From Hortaea werneckii (lineage: Eukaryota > Ascomycota > Dothideomycetes > Mycosphaerellales > Teratosphaeriaceae), in the NCBI GenBank assembly GCA_037044905.1, contig JBAOKB010000076.1, positions 1 to 64,000 on the forward strand: DNA of 64,000 nt, in the 5' to 3' direction. Below the pieces are notes generated by a model. The model was not told where the DNA came from, did not search any database, and saw only the letters and a list, made by a program, of their open reading frames with translations. Of the stretch, positions 20,732 through 31,262 are shown piece after piece. Position 1 is the stretch's first letter. The number at the start of each line of letters is the position of its first letter. Both the position numbers and the translations under genes were made by a program.

Positions 20732-21741
20732 CCCCGCATTCGAAGGCATGCCGTTCCTGTACTTCTTGCCCGTTCGAAGAATTACAGGGAACGTTAGAGA
20801 TAGGAAGAGCTGCGTTTACACGTGTGGAAACACACACCCTTTTGTGCTCAAGACCTCTAGGTAGACTGCCTCATGTCCAAATATATACATGGCAGTAGAG
20901 TAGCGTGAGCCCTGCCTAGGGGCATGCAGATAGCCTTCATGCTTGAAACGAGGCTTTTCGCACTGTCTGGCCAATAAAATACCTACCTAGGTAGATGTTT
21001 GCGCACGCGAGCATGAATACTGCCGTCTCTTAACAGTACCTGCAGATAGAAGGCGCTGTCCGAAATTCGAAGGATTCGGCCCCTAGAGAATGAGAAAGCG
21101 CGGTTGGATGCATCTTCAAGCCTTGCCGAGGAGACTCAGCCGCAGCTTGGGCGTTTTGAAAATTAAGCTAGCCGACGCATGCACAACGTAGAGCCATACA
21201 GCTCGCGAGTATGGTGCCACCAAGCGCCGTGGCTATGTCTGCTCTGCGACCGGTGACTGTGCCAAAGACCTGTCTATTCACCCAAGAATGATGCTAGGGC
21301 GTTCATGGACGGTGTGAATCCAGATGCGACACGATTTGCGGGCCATGTCGAAACTGCGAGCCCTCCTCACCACTGTGTTTGTGGGCTGCATTGAGCAAGG
21401 ACTACAGGTAGGCAGCAATGTTGGAATTCCGTGTCAATGTTCATTGTCGCAATTGACCTCCTTTTCATGCCTTTCCTGTTTGATGCAGACGTATCACGAC
21501 AGACTACTCAGGCCACCTGGCCAACACGATGTCCGTGGTCTCGCTCAAGTAGAATGGCGTGAGATATTAGAGGGGTCGAGGAGATTTTCCGAGATTCATT
21601 GGTAACGATTGCATTGGAGAGAACGAGACAAATCTTGCTACCTGTCCTGCGAGTGGCACCTCCCCCTCAATCGTCAAGCAGTCACAGGATATCTCCGCCA
21701 TTACCCATCGTCGAACATCTATAACCAGCAAAATCAACATC
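20732..21741. other. Upstream flank of the short paralogue, non-coding
   Basis: No gene seen; it matches the flank at 22423-23300 imperfectly as part of the tandem duplication and should hold the promoter of the short paralogue. Confidence 0.4.
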
Positions 21742-22422
21742 TCAGATCGCCAGCAAATGAGTAATTCCGACAACGCAGCCCAGCATTGCTAGAACAACAG
21801 ACGCTAGAAGGTTGGTAGCAAAGGTTTGCGAGGCAGCCCCACCCTGAAAAGCAGCAGGAGTAGTGGTAGAGGTAGCTGTGGCTCCAGCGAGATCAGACGT
21901 TGACGCTGCTGCGTTCGATGATGTAGACGGTCCAGAGCCGCCCGGAGCTGAGATGGATGAAGAACTGGAAGTCGGCTTGTCGGTGTCGTCCATTGTAGAA
22001 GTCGAATCGGAACCATATTGGCCGCCTACGACAGTTGATGTGGCGTATGCAGACGACGTGTAATTGGAGGGAATTGCCGATGGTATTGACAACGAAGATG
22101 TCAAAGAAGAGGACCCCGACGTGTCGGAATCAGAATCGTAGTTCTCTGAGCACATTCTCATGGGATAGCAATCATCCCCAGGTTTGTGGCAAAGGGTACT
22201 GTTCCCAGGGCATCGAATGAATCCTGTGCCGAAGCATTCATCACATTCGCCGTAGCACAAGTCGAAGACCTGGCAGTCTTGTCTTTCTTGGAGAGGCGGA
22301 CTGCGGACCGTGAGTTTTCGGCCAAGGCTTTCAACATGATGAGCGCGCTTAGGGTTCTGCTGGTGAGTTGCTGAGATCAGTTGTGCACCAATGAGAAGGT
22401 ATGTGATTAGAATGCGCGCCAT
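21742..22422 (-). CDS. Secreted Cys-rich, Ser-rich GPI-anchored-type protein
   Basis: Single exon, 226 aa. A signal peptide is followed by a KR-type cleavage region, then an 8-Cys domain with spacing CX5CX3CX2CX7CX6CX6CX5C, then a Ser/Thr-rich stalk and a hydrophobic C-terminus preceded by small residues (GPI signal). This design fits a cell-wall or surface protein, possibly effector-like. I do not recognise a named family. The Cys domain is absent from its tandem paralogue to the left. Confidence 0.75.
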   Translation of the reverse strand: MARILITYLLIGAQLISATHQQNPKRAHHVESLGRKLTVRSPPLQERQDCQVFDLCYGECDECFGTGFIRCPGNSTLCHKPGDDCYPMRMCSENYDSDSDTSGSSSLTSSLSIPSAIPSNYTSSAYATSTVVGGQYGSDSTSTMDDTDKPTSSSSSISAPGGSGPSTSSNAAASTSDLAGATATSTTTPAAFQGGAASQTFATNLLASVVLAMLGCVVGITHLLAI

Positions 22423-23531
22423 CTTCGAAGTTGAAAGTGGTTTGTGTATCTGCAGTCACTTCTTGCTTATTTGACGAATTGGCGTCCGGAGGGAGGTGTA
22501 GAAGGGGGTGCGTTTTCGCGTCTGGAAACACCCGGCCTTTTATGCTTAAGTCTTGTGTACATTGGCACGTGTCCGTAGCTAGACATGGTAATGAGGTAGC
22601 GTAAGAGTGTTTAGGTGCATGAAAGTGCCTTTCACGCTCGATGAAGGGTATGTTAAAGTGTCTGGCCAATGGCGTTCTGCGCAAGCGGGCTTGACTATCG
22701 ATGTCTTATGATAGTACCCCCAAATGGAGGGCACGGTCCTACATTCGAAGGATGCAACCCCAAAGGATAGCGCAGTCCTGTGCGATTCTTAACGCTTGCC
22801 AACCAAACTCCGTCGCGGTTCTGGTATTTTGGCAATTGGGTCAGCCGACGTGTGCACGGCGGAGAGCTATACAGGTCGTGAATATGGCACCATTGGGCGT
22901 TGTGGCTGTCAGAATGTTTGACTTGCGACCGGAAATGGCGTCATTGACTCTAGTAACAGAGATGATAACTGGTCACATCTCCAATTGATCGGACAGTCAA
23001 GCTGTAGCATTCTTGAATGGCGTAGGTCCAGATGCGACAGCTTATTTGCATGAAGCGATCGGTGTACAATGCCGGAACAGCAAGCCTTCTCTCCCAATTT
23101 GCGAGTGGCCTGAATCGAACAAAGATTGGACAGCCATATTGTGAACACTGATATTCTTATGATCGCCAAAAACCTTCCTCGCATGCTGTCCTTAATTGGC
23201 GCAAGAGCATCACGCATGTAAGCTCAATCAAAGACATGTGGCGATACATTGCGCCAGTGTTAGAACTCTAATTCGGGCCAGACCGTTGAGGCTCTCATTG
23301 AATGTGGCGGATCCAGACGTTTGAGCAGTCTGCGTGCTACCACATTTTGACGATGATGTCGTTTCGTGCGGAAGCTCTCATACATTGCCGTTTTGGACAT
23401 TAAGACCCACGGTAAAGAGACCTTTGCCAGGCCCAGACAACAACATCGACTGGAGCCGGGTCAGTAGTCGCCTTCCATGATTATGCTGATCATTGAATCT
23501 TTCAATCTTTGGCCCTTCCCTTAGCTTCCCC
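22423..23531. other. Duplicated non-coding flank
   Basis: The part to about 23300 matches the flank of the other paralogue. Beyond that, I see nothing that looks coding; it separates the GPI gene from the 3' end of DLT1. Confidence 0.4.
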
Positions 23532-24884
23532 TCACCCAGCATCGTGGACGACGTCCTCCGATTCCCCCTCATAGCCTGCATGCCAAACAACACTGCCAGC
23601 ATCACTCGGCAAGCTGATAACGCTGCGCGCTTTGGAGCCTCTTGGCTTGCCCAGCTGCCCATCTGCGCTGTCTTCTGTACTTTCGCTCTCTTCATCAAGG
23701 GCAGGTGATCTGCGGATCACAGATTCTAACGTTTCTTCACTCTCTTGTGGACGCTGTTGTAAGAATGGAGTCACATCCCTGCTCTGTGCTTCTTTGGCCG
23801 TGATAGGGCTAAGTATGCTTGATCGTGGAGATCGAGATGAGCTCGTCGAGGGCGTTTCATCTCCTTTGTTCGTGTCTCTCGCTGTATTCAATGGTCCAAG
23901 GCTTCCCGCGTCTTGCTTTTCCTCCTCATCAGCCCGATCCTCCATCTGTGCTCGTATTTCTGCTACAATCTCCGGTCTAAGCTCGTTCATTCCAGAAAGC
24001 AGCTCAGAGAAGACTAGCATCATGTCTTTGAATTCATGTTCTGTGACTGGCTGTCCGCAGAAACGTGCCCGTTCGTATCGATTCAGGAAGTCTTGCGCGG
24101 TTTCAGGTGAAGGACATAGACCCAAGTAAGAAATCTGGGTCAAGTATTCACGCAGTCCCATCGTAACCGGACGGCGCAAAAGATCCAGCACGGCGGGGTC
24201 CGCGATCGTCTCCTCGCCTTCCGCAGTCGGTAAAATGTCAGGAGGGCATAGAGAGACGGCTCGCGCCTCAATGATGTGCGGCAACTCAGCGATTACGTCC
24301 GCGCATTGTATTGCCGCGTGCTTGTCGCCCTCCTCCCAACTAGGACCAAGCCATCCTGCGTGGGAGATGCGACCCCAAGGTGGATCTGAGGGATCAACCT
24401 CCAGTATCCTCCCGACGATATACCCATCGCTCCCTCCATAGACCTTATCCACCGGCCGCAACGCGCCAGCGCCCTCCGCCGCAAGAATCTCCTCCTTGAT
24501 ATCTCGCGGCTTCGCTTCCCACGTCACCATCGCGCTCCTTTCAAACTGCGCGACGATCATCTTCCGTACTTTCCTGCCCAGTTCGCCCTTTTCGATCGGG
24601 ATGTATGGTTTTCCGACTCCAGCTAATGTGCTACGATTGGTGTACAACCTGCTGGAGTAGATGAATATAGCAAGGATGGCGGTCAAGAGGTAAGTGCCGC
24701 CGACCATGAAGACATACTGGTAGGCTTTGGAATCGACAGCAGTGAAGATGATGGAGGTCGGAGTAATGGCGAGCAGACAGAGGGCGATGATGTATAGGAT
24801 GGTATAAGTGGTGCTGTAGAAGATTCGGAAGAAGGGAATGCGGAAGGGAAGGACGGTATGGCCACGGATGGTGGTCGGCGCCAT
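23532..24884 (-). CDS. DLT1: Defect-at-low-temperature protein 1 (Dlt1) family
   Basis: Single exon of 450 aa. Two transmembrane helices near the N-terminus (about residues 19-41 and 54-76) with a FIYSSRLYTNRS segment directly after them, and a PYIPIEKGELGRKVRKMI block, are hallmarks of the fungal Dlt1 family. The yeast gene is needed for normal growth in the cold; its molecular role is not known. The C-terminal third is Ser/Glu-rich and probably disordered. Divergent from the farnesyltransferase gene. Confidence 0.85.
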   Translation of the reverse strand: MAPTTIRGHTVLPFRIPFFRIFYSTTYTILYIIALCLLAITPTSIIFTAVDSKAYQYVFMVGGTYLLTAILAIFIYSSRLYTNRSTLAGVGKPYIPIEKGELGRKVRKMIVAQFERSAMVTWEAKPRDIKEEILAAEGAGALRPVDKVYGGSDGYIVGRILEVDPSDPPWGRISHAGWLGPSWEEGDKHAAIQCADVIAELPHIIEARAVSLCPPDILPTAEGEETIADPAVLDLLRRPVTMGLREYLTQISYLGLCPSPETAQDFLNRYERARFCGQPVTEHEFKDMMLVFSELLSGMNELRPEIVAEIRAQMEDRADEEEKQDAGSLGPLNTARDTNKGDETPSTSSSRSPRSSILSPITAKEAQSRDVTPFLQQRPQESEETLESVIRRSPALDEESESTEDSADGQLGKPRGSKARSVISLPSDAGSVVWHAGYEGESEDVVHDAG

Positions 24885-25500
24885 GGTGTACGAGACGCTG
24901 CTGGCTCAGAGGGATGCTTGGGCGATGATGCTCTTGGTACTCTTCGATGGTATATGCAGCTGTGTCGCTGCTCAAGTAACTCGCTCACATGCTGGAAATG
25001 GACAGGCAGACGATGAGCGAATCCATACGCCGGCGCAAGTCGCTATAGATGCCGATACGCCCAACAGTAAGGTAGATGAGGATGTGTATGCCCGGCCAGA
25101 TGGGAGTCAGTCAATCATTGCGACAGCTTCCCGCCTGTTCCCGAAGCGGAATAGCGCGGATAGGATATACCATTCACATGCAAAGCTCGTACACATTCAT
25201 GATGGCAATCCAATGTCACAACAACCTCTTCTAAACGCGTAAACCTCCGGCTGGATGGGCAGGATCATTTTCAAACCTTCCTCGACCTGAATGTGGTGAG
25301 ATCTCGTTTCCGGTATGCCCAAGCAGTAGCCTCCTTTCTTTTCCAACATGCCTTGGAACAATACTAAAAGTCGACTGTCTCACAAGGGATTTTTCCATTG
25401 TCGCCGGGAACCGCTATAGATGCCATTGCTACCTTCCGGACGACCAGTAAATTCGGCACGAAAATATCGCAAGATTCAATTTCCCAAAAGACAGACCAAA
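24885..25500. promoter_or_regulatory. Divergent promoter region of DLT1 and the farnesyltransferase gene
   Basis: A 616-bp gap between divergent genes. No RNA or coding feature is convincing; the frame from 25420 is only a possible N-terminal extension of the farnesyltransferase. Confidence 0.4.
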
Positions 25501-27096
25501 ATGGCCGAGCCCAAAGATCAAACAATTGACCCTGGCGAGGATACTTTGGACGAGACCCTGCAGAGCAAAGCCCCGATCGAGGAACTCTCTTCGACAGACG
25601 AAGACGAAGAAGGGACCCCACCAGTGAAGACCGCCCAAAGCAATGCTGTCTCCGGTATCCCCTTCCCCGGCAAAGACCAATTGCCACCACCACCACCTGC
25701 AAAGCCAGTGGACCTCCTTCCCTGGCTAACACCAGCAACCTACGCCCTCTTCCACCCGGACGACGGCACCGAAACCACACAATCCCAACAAAAGACCACA
25801 GCCGAATGTCTCCCCCACCTCACACTAAAAGACGCCCAGAACCTCCCCCAAAACATCCACGGCCTCCCCCACCTCCGCCGCAAAGCACACGCCGACTTCC
25901 TGCGCGCGAACCTAGGACCCCTCCCCGCGCCCTTCGCAGCCATGGATGCCAGTCGACCCTGGCTCTTCTACTGGACAATGGCAGGTCTAACATCCCTCGA
26001 CGAAGACGTCTCCGCGTACAAGCAACGCCTAATGGAAACTGTCCGACCGCTGCAGAACCCCACGGGAGGTTTCGGCGGAGGTCACGGCCAGCTTAGCCAT
26101 TGCGCCTGCACGTACGCGACTGTGCTCGCGCTCGCGTGCGTCGACGGGCTGGACGTCGTCGATCGCGAGGCCATGTGGCGCTGGTTGGGACAGGTGAAGC
26201 AGGCGGACGGCGGGTTCCGGATGGCGGTCGGAGCGGAGGAAGATATCCGGGGGGCGTACTGCGCCATGACCGTCATCACTTTACTCAACCTGCCCCTCAC
26301 ACTCCCGTCTGACTCGCCCGCCCGAAACGCCGGATTAGAGACGTTCGTGGACGGGCTAGGAGGGTGGGTGAGTCGGTGTCAGACGTACGAAGGCGGGATA
26401 GCAGGGGCGCCGACGAACGAGGCGCACGGCGCGTATGCCTTCTGCGCGCTAGCATGTCTCAGTATCCTCGACGCCCCGCACAGAAGTATCCCGCAGTACC
26501 TCGACGTCCCCTCGCTGATCCACTGGCTGGCGAGCATGCAGACGGTGCCGGAAGGCGGGTTCGCCGGACGGACGAACAAACTAGTCGACGCGTGTTATAG
26601 TCACTGGGTAGGGGGATGTTGGGCATTACTACACGCCGCCGCAGGTACCTCCGACGAAGGGAAGTCCTCATCATCATCATCACCCGCAATCCACATCACG
26701 ACCGAAGAAATCGAAGCCCTCTGGAACCGCCACGCGCTTGTCCGCTACCTGCTCACCTGCTGCCAGCAACCGGGCAAGCGCGGGGGGATGCGGGATAAGC
26801 CTTCGACGCGTCCGGATGGGTATCATACGTGCTATTCGCTCGCCGGGCTCAGCGCGGCGCAGAATCATTACCGGTACGACGCTACGCGTGATAGCAGCAG
26901 CAAAAGTAATGGCAAGAATAATGGGAGGTTGATGGCGGCGTTCAACTGGGAGGCTTCTGCGCCTACGGCGGAGGAGATGGAGAGGGCGAAGTACGAAGAA
27001 CAGGATCGCGTGGCGTTTGTGCATCCCGTGTTTGTGGTGCCGATGGGAGTCGTGGAGCGGACACGGGTGAAGTTTGAAGAGGGATTGAAGGTATGA
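25501..27096 (+). CDS. RAM1: Protein farnesyltransferase beta subunit
   Basis: Single-exon gene of 531 aa from ATG at 25501, which has a good context (ACCAAAATGGCC); an ATG at 25420 would add 27 residues. The alpha-alpha barrel repeats are clear: GGFGGGHGQLSH, DGGFRMAVG, YEGGIAGAPTNEAHG, GGFAGRTNKLVD and DGYHTCYSLAG. Zinc ligands are Asp363, Cys365 and His442. With the RAM2 alpha subunit it attaches farnesyl to CaaX proteins such as Ras, Rho and a-type pheromone. It is longer than yeast Ram1 because of an acidic, Pro-rich N-terminal extension and small loop insertions. Confidence 0.95.
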   Translation: MAEPKDQTIDPGEDTLDETLQSKAPIEELSSTDEDEEGTPPVKTAQSNAVSGIPFPGKDQLPPPPPAKPVDLLPWLTPATYALFHPDDGTETTQSQQKTTAECLPHLTLKDAQNLPQNIHGLPHLRRKAHADFLRANLGPLPAPFAAMDASRPWLFYWTMAGLTSLDEDVSAYKQRLMETVRPLQNPTGGFGGGHGQLSHCACTYATVLALACVDGLDVVDREAMWRWLGQVKQADGGFRMAVGAEEDIRGAYCAMTVITLLNLPLTLPSDSPARNAGLETFVDGLGGWVSRCQTYEGGIAGAPTNEAHGAYAFCALACLSILDAPHRSIPQYLDVPSLIHWLASMQTVPEGGFAGRTNKLVDACYSHWVGGCWALLHAAAGTSDEGKSSSSSSPAIHITTEEIEALWNRHALVRYLLTCCQQPGKRGGMRDKPSTRPDGYHTCYSLAGLSAAQNHYRYDATRDSSSKSNGKNNGRLMAAFNWEASAPTAEEMERAKYEEQDRVAFVHPVFVVPMGVVERTRVKFEEGLKV

Positions 27097-27278
27097 TAAG
27101 GTGGACATGGTTGTTGTTAGTCGTAGTGATGAATCTGAGGAATCTTCCAAGCGGCCAAATGTGCAATTGAAAGGCCAAATTCCCATAAGAGAGAATAAGG
27201 ATTCTATAATATTTGGAAAACGTTGAAAAGCACAACCTCATACAGAACATCTACCCACGGACTTCCCCACCCCGATTC

Positions 27279-28445
27279 TCAATCCCCATCCCCATCCGTC
27301 GTCGCCTCATCATAATCCTCCCCGTGCTCCTCCCCTTCAACCAGCGGCACGATCCTAAAATCCACAAAAGCCGCCGCGGCATCTCCATTACCACCACCAC
27401 TCTCATCTCCGTCCCCACCGTATCCTCCACTAGTACCGTCCATCACCGGAATCAAAAACTGCAAACTCAAAACCCCTTCGTCGTCCAACCGGAGCGAGAC
27501 CTTCTGCGCAACAGCCATAGCGCGGTTAGCACTCCGGATGAGACCGAAGGGGAAACGGGCTTGGACCCTCTTGTTGGTGGTAGGACAAAAGAAGGTCTCC
27601 AGGATGGGAGGATGGGAAGGTTCGGATGAGGAGTCATCAGGCGGATTTGTCGAGGGATTTGAGGAGGATTGAGCAGGGTTGGTGAAGTCTACAGTCGCTG
27701 AGCCTAGTGCGCCCGAGGCTGACAGGCTGAGGCAGGGTGACGAAGCAGCTGCCGTCGTCGTTGTCGTAGCGCGAGAAGATGAAGAAGCGGTAAGCGTCAG
27801 TGTTTCCGGACTCATTGACGCGAGCTCTGTGACTGCGTCTAACAGATAGGAACTCCTTAAGATAGCCTTTAATGCCAAGGCGTCCCGTGCGAAAGGTATC
27901 TCTTCCTGCGTGTTGGCCTGGTACGTCGTCAGATCGCAGGTTGTCGTGACGCCTGATTCGGACATGTGGATGCTGAGAGGATGGCCGGGAGCCTGGTAGG
28001 TGAAGGAGCAGATGCCTGATGTTAAAGCGGCGGAAGTGGAGAAGGGATTGATGCCTGCGTGGCGGTTTAGCCGGTGGGCCGCGAGAGCATCATAGCCCTC
28101 TATGCCTCCTCCTCCACCGAGCCTTTTGCTTGCGGCTGGATCCGAGAGACTGAAGATGTTCAGCGTTTCGATGAGGGAGTTGAGGTTGATTTCGAACAGA
28201 GGGTCCTGAGGGTCATCTTGGGAAGAAGGCGGGGCTGGTGATTGATAGGTATAGGAGGTGAAGAGATGCTTTTCGAGGAAGACGAATGATTCCATCACGC
28301 TGCCTTCCTCGGTGCTGAAGCGCAGACCTTGGGCAGAGATAAGGACTTGGGCCTTCTTGGCTGGAGCGATACAGCGAAGGAGCGTGAGCAGCTGACGAGC
28401 GGAGGAAGAGACAGCCGAAAAGATCGGCGTGGAAGAATGTGCCAT
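27279..28445 (-). CDS. RAD1: DNA damage checkpoint clamp subunit Rad1
   Basis: Single exon, 388 aa. The N-terminus (FSAVSSSARQLLTLLRCIAP, KAQVLISAQGLRFSTEEGSVME) is the PCNA-like fold of the Rad1/Rec1/Rad17 family, and the QEEIPFA-type and QFLIPVMDG segments also fit. Rad1 forms the 9-1-1 ring with Rad9 and Hus1, loaded at damaged DNA by Rad24-RFC to activate ATR/Mec1 signalling. Low-complexity Ser/Thr insertions lie in the loop region and an acidic tail ends the protein. The start codon is only 47 bases from the stop of the small membrane protein gene upstream on the same strand. Confidence 0.9.
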   Translation of the reverse strand: MAHSSTPIFSAVSSSARQLLTLLRCIAPAKKAQVLISAQGLRFSTEEGSVMESFVFLEKHLFTSYTYQSPAPPSSQDDPQDPLFEINLNSLIETLNIFSLSDPAASKRLGGGGGIEGYDALAAHRLNRHAGINPFSTSAALTSGICSFTYQAPGHPLSIHMSESGVTTTCDLTTYQANTQEEIPFARDALALKAILRSSYLLDAVTELASMSPETLTLTASSSSRATTTTTAAASSPCLSLSASGALGSATVDFTNPAQSSSNPSTNPPDDSSSEPSHPPILETFFCPTTNKRVQARFPFGLIRSANRAMAVAQKVSLRLDDEGVLSLQFLIPVMDGTSGGYGGDGDESGGGNGDAAAAFVDFRIVPLVEGEEHGEDYDEATTDGDGD

Positions 28446-28491
28446 GATGGTGGGAGAAGATAGGACAGTACAGGGTATCTCTTTTGGTATG

Positions 28492-28716
28492 TTACAGCCC
28501 GAAGTAGGTGCAGATGCGATAGGTCAAGTTGACGACGGTGAAGAAGCCCAGGAGACCGAAGGCGAGGATGACAAGGGTCGAGGTGACCGGATGGAATGGA
28601 CGATAGTGGGCGGAAGGCTTTGCGGTCTTCGGCGGACGGCGTGAAGGATGGGGCGTGGAGGTGGAAGAGGTAGCGGGTGGTGGACGGAAGCTACGGAGGG
28701 TATTGCGTGCGCTCAT
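28492..28716 (-). CDS. 74-aa single-pass membrane protein overlapping the OST5 stop
   Basis: An ORF of 74 aa starts at an ATG whose last two bases form the first two of the OST5 TGA stop (ATGA overlap) and ends in a hydrophobic helix (LVILAFGLLGFFTVVNLTYRI) with a basic, Pro-rich N-terminal half. The arrangement implies either translation of a second cistron from the OST5 mRNA or a transcript of its own starting inside OST5. I do not recognise the family. The clean ATG, long hydrophobic helix and stop just before RAD1 suggest it is real. An alternative 3' splice site in the last OST5 intron could also fuse the frames. Confidence 0.55.
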   Translation of the reverse strand: MSARNTLRSFRPPPATSSTSTPHPSRRPPKTAKPSAHYRPFHPVTSTLVILAFGLLGFFTVVNLTYRICTYFGL

Positions 28717-29100
28717 ACGTAGACACCGACAGCGCAGATCATGTAGACAGCGCCGAAACTGATTCAAACATTAGTTCAAGCTCCCTCGACGGTTAAAGTA
28801 TATGGTGTCTTCGGTATGAGAAGGGAGGCGTACCCGAATGCGAGAGAGGCGGGAATGCCGTACAATGGCACGTTCTTAAGGGTGTTGTCTTTTGCATCGA
28901 TCAGCGCTGCTCGACCCGCAACAAGCACAGCGTCTATAGAGGATTTGTTGAAACATACTCAGACCGAACAGACTGGTCAGGATAAAGGCCAACAGCAGCA
29001 AGGTGAAGCCAACGGTAAACTGAGTGCCTTTGCCAATGGTTGGCTGGAAGGGCTGGCCGGCGGAAGCCTCCCAGAGTTCGGTGAGAGATGCGGCAGACAT
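28713..29100 (-). CDS. OST5: Oligosaccharyltransferase subunit Ost5 (TMEM258 family)
   Basis: Three short exons, 29100-28959, 28906-28834 and 28758-28713, with introns of 52 and 75 nt, encode 86 aa, the same length as yeast Ost5. The protein has a QPFQPTI segment, two transmembrane helices and the diagnostic C-terminal GFGAVYMICAVGVYV, matching the Ost5/TMEM258 pattern (...VGIYV/FGVYV). It is a small ER-membrane subunit of the complex that transfers the dolichol-linked glycan to Asn residues. None of the exons is visible as a long frame, so this gene would be missed without splicing. Confidence 0.88.
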
Positions 29101-29492
29101 GGATGGAAAGGCGATGGTGATTGAAGCTTGATTGAGCGGAAAGATTCAAGCGTACATGGACAATGTTGGAGCAAGTCAATGGCTCGATGCCGGTATATCA
29201 TCGACCGCATTGGATGGAGGATCGGGACAGCTGGAGCTCGATTTCTGATGCCTCAGGCTATCCTTGTAGCTTTCACATGCGGCGGAAGCAGCCGTCGCCC
29301 TCGTCGGGGTTAAGCTCTCCACAACGCCGCCTGTCTAGACGTCGCGACAACCAGCATCACTGCAACTGACTGAAAGCTGATCGGCTTGCTATTCCTCCTC
29401 CGACCGCCTTCCACAGCAGTAACTGTACATCGGCGAACTCCACTCCTGATATCACACCGAACTGGCCACGAAGGTCATCAACAGGAGCCAAC
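29101..29492. promoter_or_regulatory. Divergent promoter region of OST5 and GCN5
   Basis: 392 bases between the two divergent starts; no separate gene is supported. Confidence 0.4.
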
Positions 29493-31262
29493 ATGGCCCA
29501 AGACATCGTCAAGGAAGAAGGTAAGTCTACGCGCTTGAGCGCAACATAGCGAAAGACCCCATTGTTCTTTGAAACAGTCACGGATACCCTGGGCTCAGCC
29601 TGAAGCGAGGACTAAACGATCAACACGTCTTCCGGGACGTACATCGAAAGCACCGACAACGACAGCTGTACCGAGATATGAGGATCGAATCGGCCTGCCT
29701 AGGGTGCCGCCCCTCTAGATGAGTTGGGCAGAGTCCGCTGGCATGAGCCGCCTACTTGGGTTGCTTGGGCGGGAAGGTAGTGAGGAGAGGCCTAATGGCA
29801 CGATGCGGAAGAGGAGGTGGCTCAGATTGTGTCCATGCGGAACACAAGTGTCTGGTCGACACCGACTCCCTACAGAAGCTGGAGATACACCATGGCAGTC
29901 ACAGCTATCCACGTGCGACACATCGTTGGGTCTCGGATCACTTGCTGACATCACCTGCTGCCAGACCACAAACGCAAAGCGGACAATGCGCCGAATGGCG
30001 ATTCAAACGAACACGATTCCAAAAGATTCAAATCATCTGCTTCTCCTCAACCCGAACCAGCGCCCGATGCGAACGACGCGGACAACGACGCCGAAGAATC
30101 CGATGCGCCGGCTCGAGTGCCCTTCCCAGAGAAGCCTGCCGTCCTCGAAGAGCGCAACGGAGATATTTCTTTCCAAGTTGTCAACAATGACAACCAACCA
30201 CGCAGCATGATCATCTTGACCGGTCTGAAATGTATTTTCCAGAAACAACTACCTAAGATGCCTAAGGATTACATCGCACGGCTAGTCTACGACCGAACTC
30301 ATCTGAGCATCGCTATCGTGAAACGACCTCCTATCGGCACCCATGCTGACAAGAGCGATATGCCTGGCGAAGTTGTCGGAGGAATCACCTACCGTCCCTT
30401 CAAAGGTCGACAATTTGCCGAAATCGTCTTCTGCGCCATCTCCTCGGATCAGCAAGTCAAAGGGTACGGAGCGCACCTCATGAGCCATCTCAAAGACTAT
30501 GTCAAAGCCACCAGCGACGTGATGCATTTCCTCACTTACGCCGACAACTATGCCATTGGCTATTTCAAAAAGCAAGGTTTCACCAAAGAAATCACCCTCG
30601 ACAAGCCAAAATGGATGGGCTACATCAAAGACTATGAAGGCGGCACCATCATGCAATGCTCCATGCTACCTAAGATCCGCTACCTCGAATCCGGCCGGCT
30701 CCTCCTCAAGCAGAAAGCCGCCGTGCACGCCAAGATCCGCGCCGTCAGCCGCGCCTACGACATCCACGAACCCCCGTCAGAATGGCGCCACCTCAAATCT
30801 ACCGACCCTTTACCTGAAATTGACCCTCTCTCCATTCCCGCGATTCGCGCCACGGGCTGGAGCGCAGACATGGATTCGCTCTCGCGACAACCCCGCCGAA
30901 ACCCATCCCACTCACTCCTCGTCACCCTCCTGAGCGCCCTCCAGACTTCCTCCGCCGCCTGGCCGTTCTTACAACCCGTTAACGGCGACGAAGTCCAAGA
31001 TTACTACTCCGTCATCAAGAACCCGATGGATCTCTCGACCATGGAGACCAAGCTCGACAAGGACCAGTACGAAGGCGTTGAAGACTTCGTCCGCGACGTT
31101 TTGTTGATCGTCCGGAACTGTAAGCGGTATAATGCCGAGAGCACGCCGTATGCGAAGGCGGCGGGGAAGCTGGAACGCGAGTTGTGGAGGAAAGTGAGGG
31201 AGGTGCCGGAGTGGAGTTATTTGGATAGTGAAGGGTTTGAGAGTACGGCTAGGCAGGAGTGA
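29493..31262 (+). CDS. GCN5: Histone acetyltransferase Gcn5
   Basis: Two exons: a 28-nt first exon (MAQDIVKEE) ending at GTAAGT and a second at 29965-31262; the intron of 444 nt is long for this region and might hide a micro-exon. The protein is about 441 aa. The GNAT domain has catalytic Glu162 (in RQFAEIVF) and acetyl-CoA loop QVKGYG (173-178); the C-terminal bromodomain (about 330-430) holds the NPMDLSTME and CKRYNAE signatures. It acetylates histone H3 tails as the catalytic unit of SAGA/ADA. The first exon is small, but no in-frame ATG exists early in exon 2, and the N-terminal region (HKRKADN...SKRFKSS) is typical of fungal Gcn5. Confidence 0.95.

Larger units (their letters stand above)
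20150..23300. repeat. Degenerate tandem duplication of about 1.7 kb
   Basis: Two diverged units, roughly 20150-21700 and 21745-23300, each with one Ser-rich GPI protein gene on the minus strand and about 900 bases of similar upstream DNA. Matching landmarks include AACAC...CTTTTxTGCT...AAG upstream of both genes, a TTCGAAGGAT segment at about 21067 and 22745, a GCCGACG...GTGCxACG...AGAG segment at about 21171 and 22840, and CCAGATGCGACA at about 21321 and 23029. The copies differ by many substitutions and indels, so the event is old. Confidence 0.65.

Noticed and set aside
30117..30119. Start of GCN5 at 30117
   Set aside because: The codon is GTG, not ATG; a spliced first exon with ATG at 29493 fits the fungal Gcn5 N-terminus.
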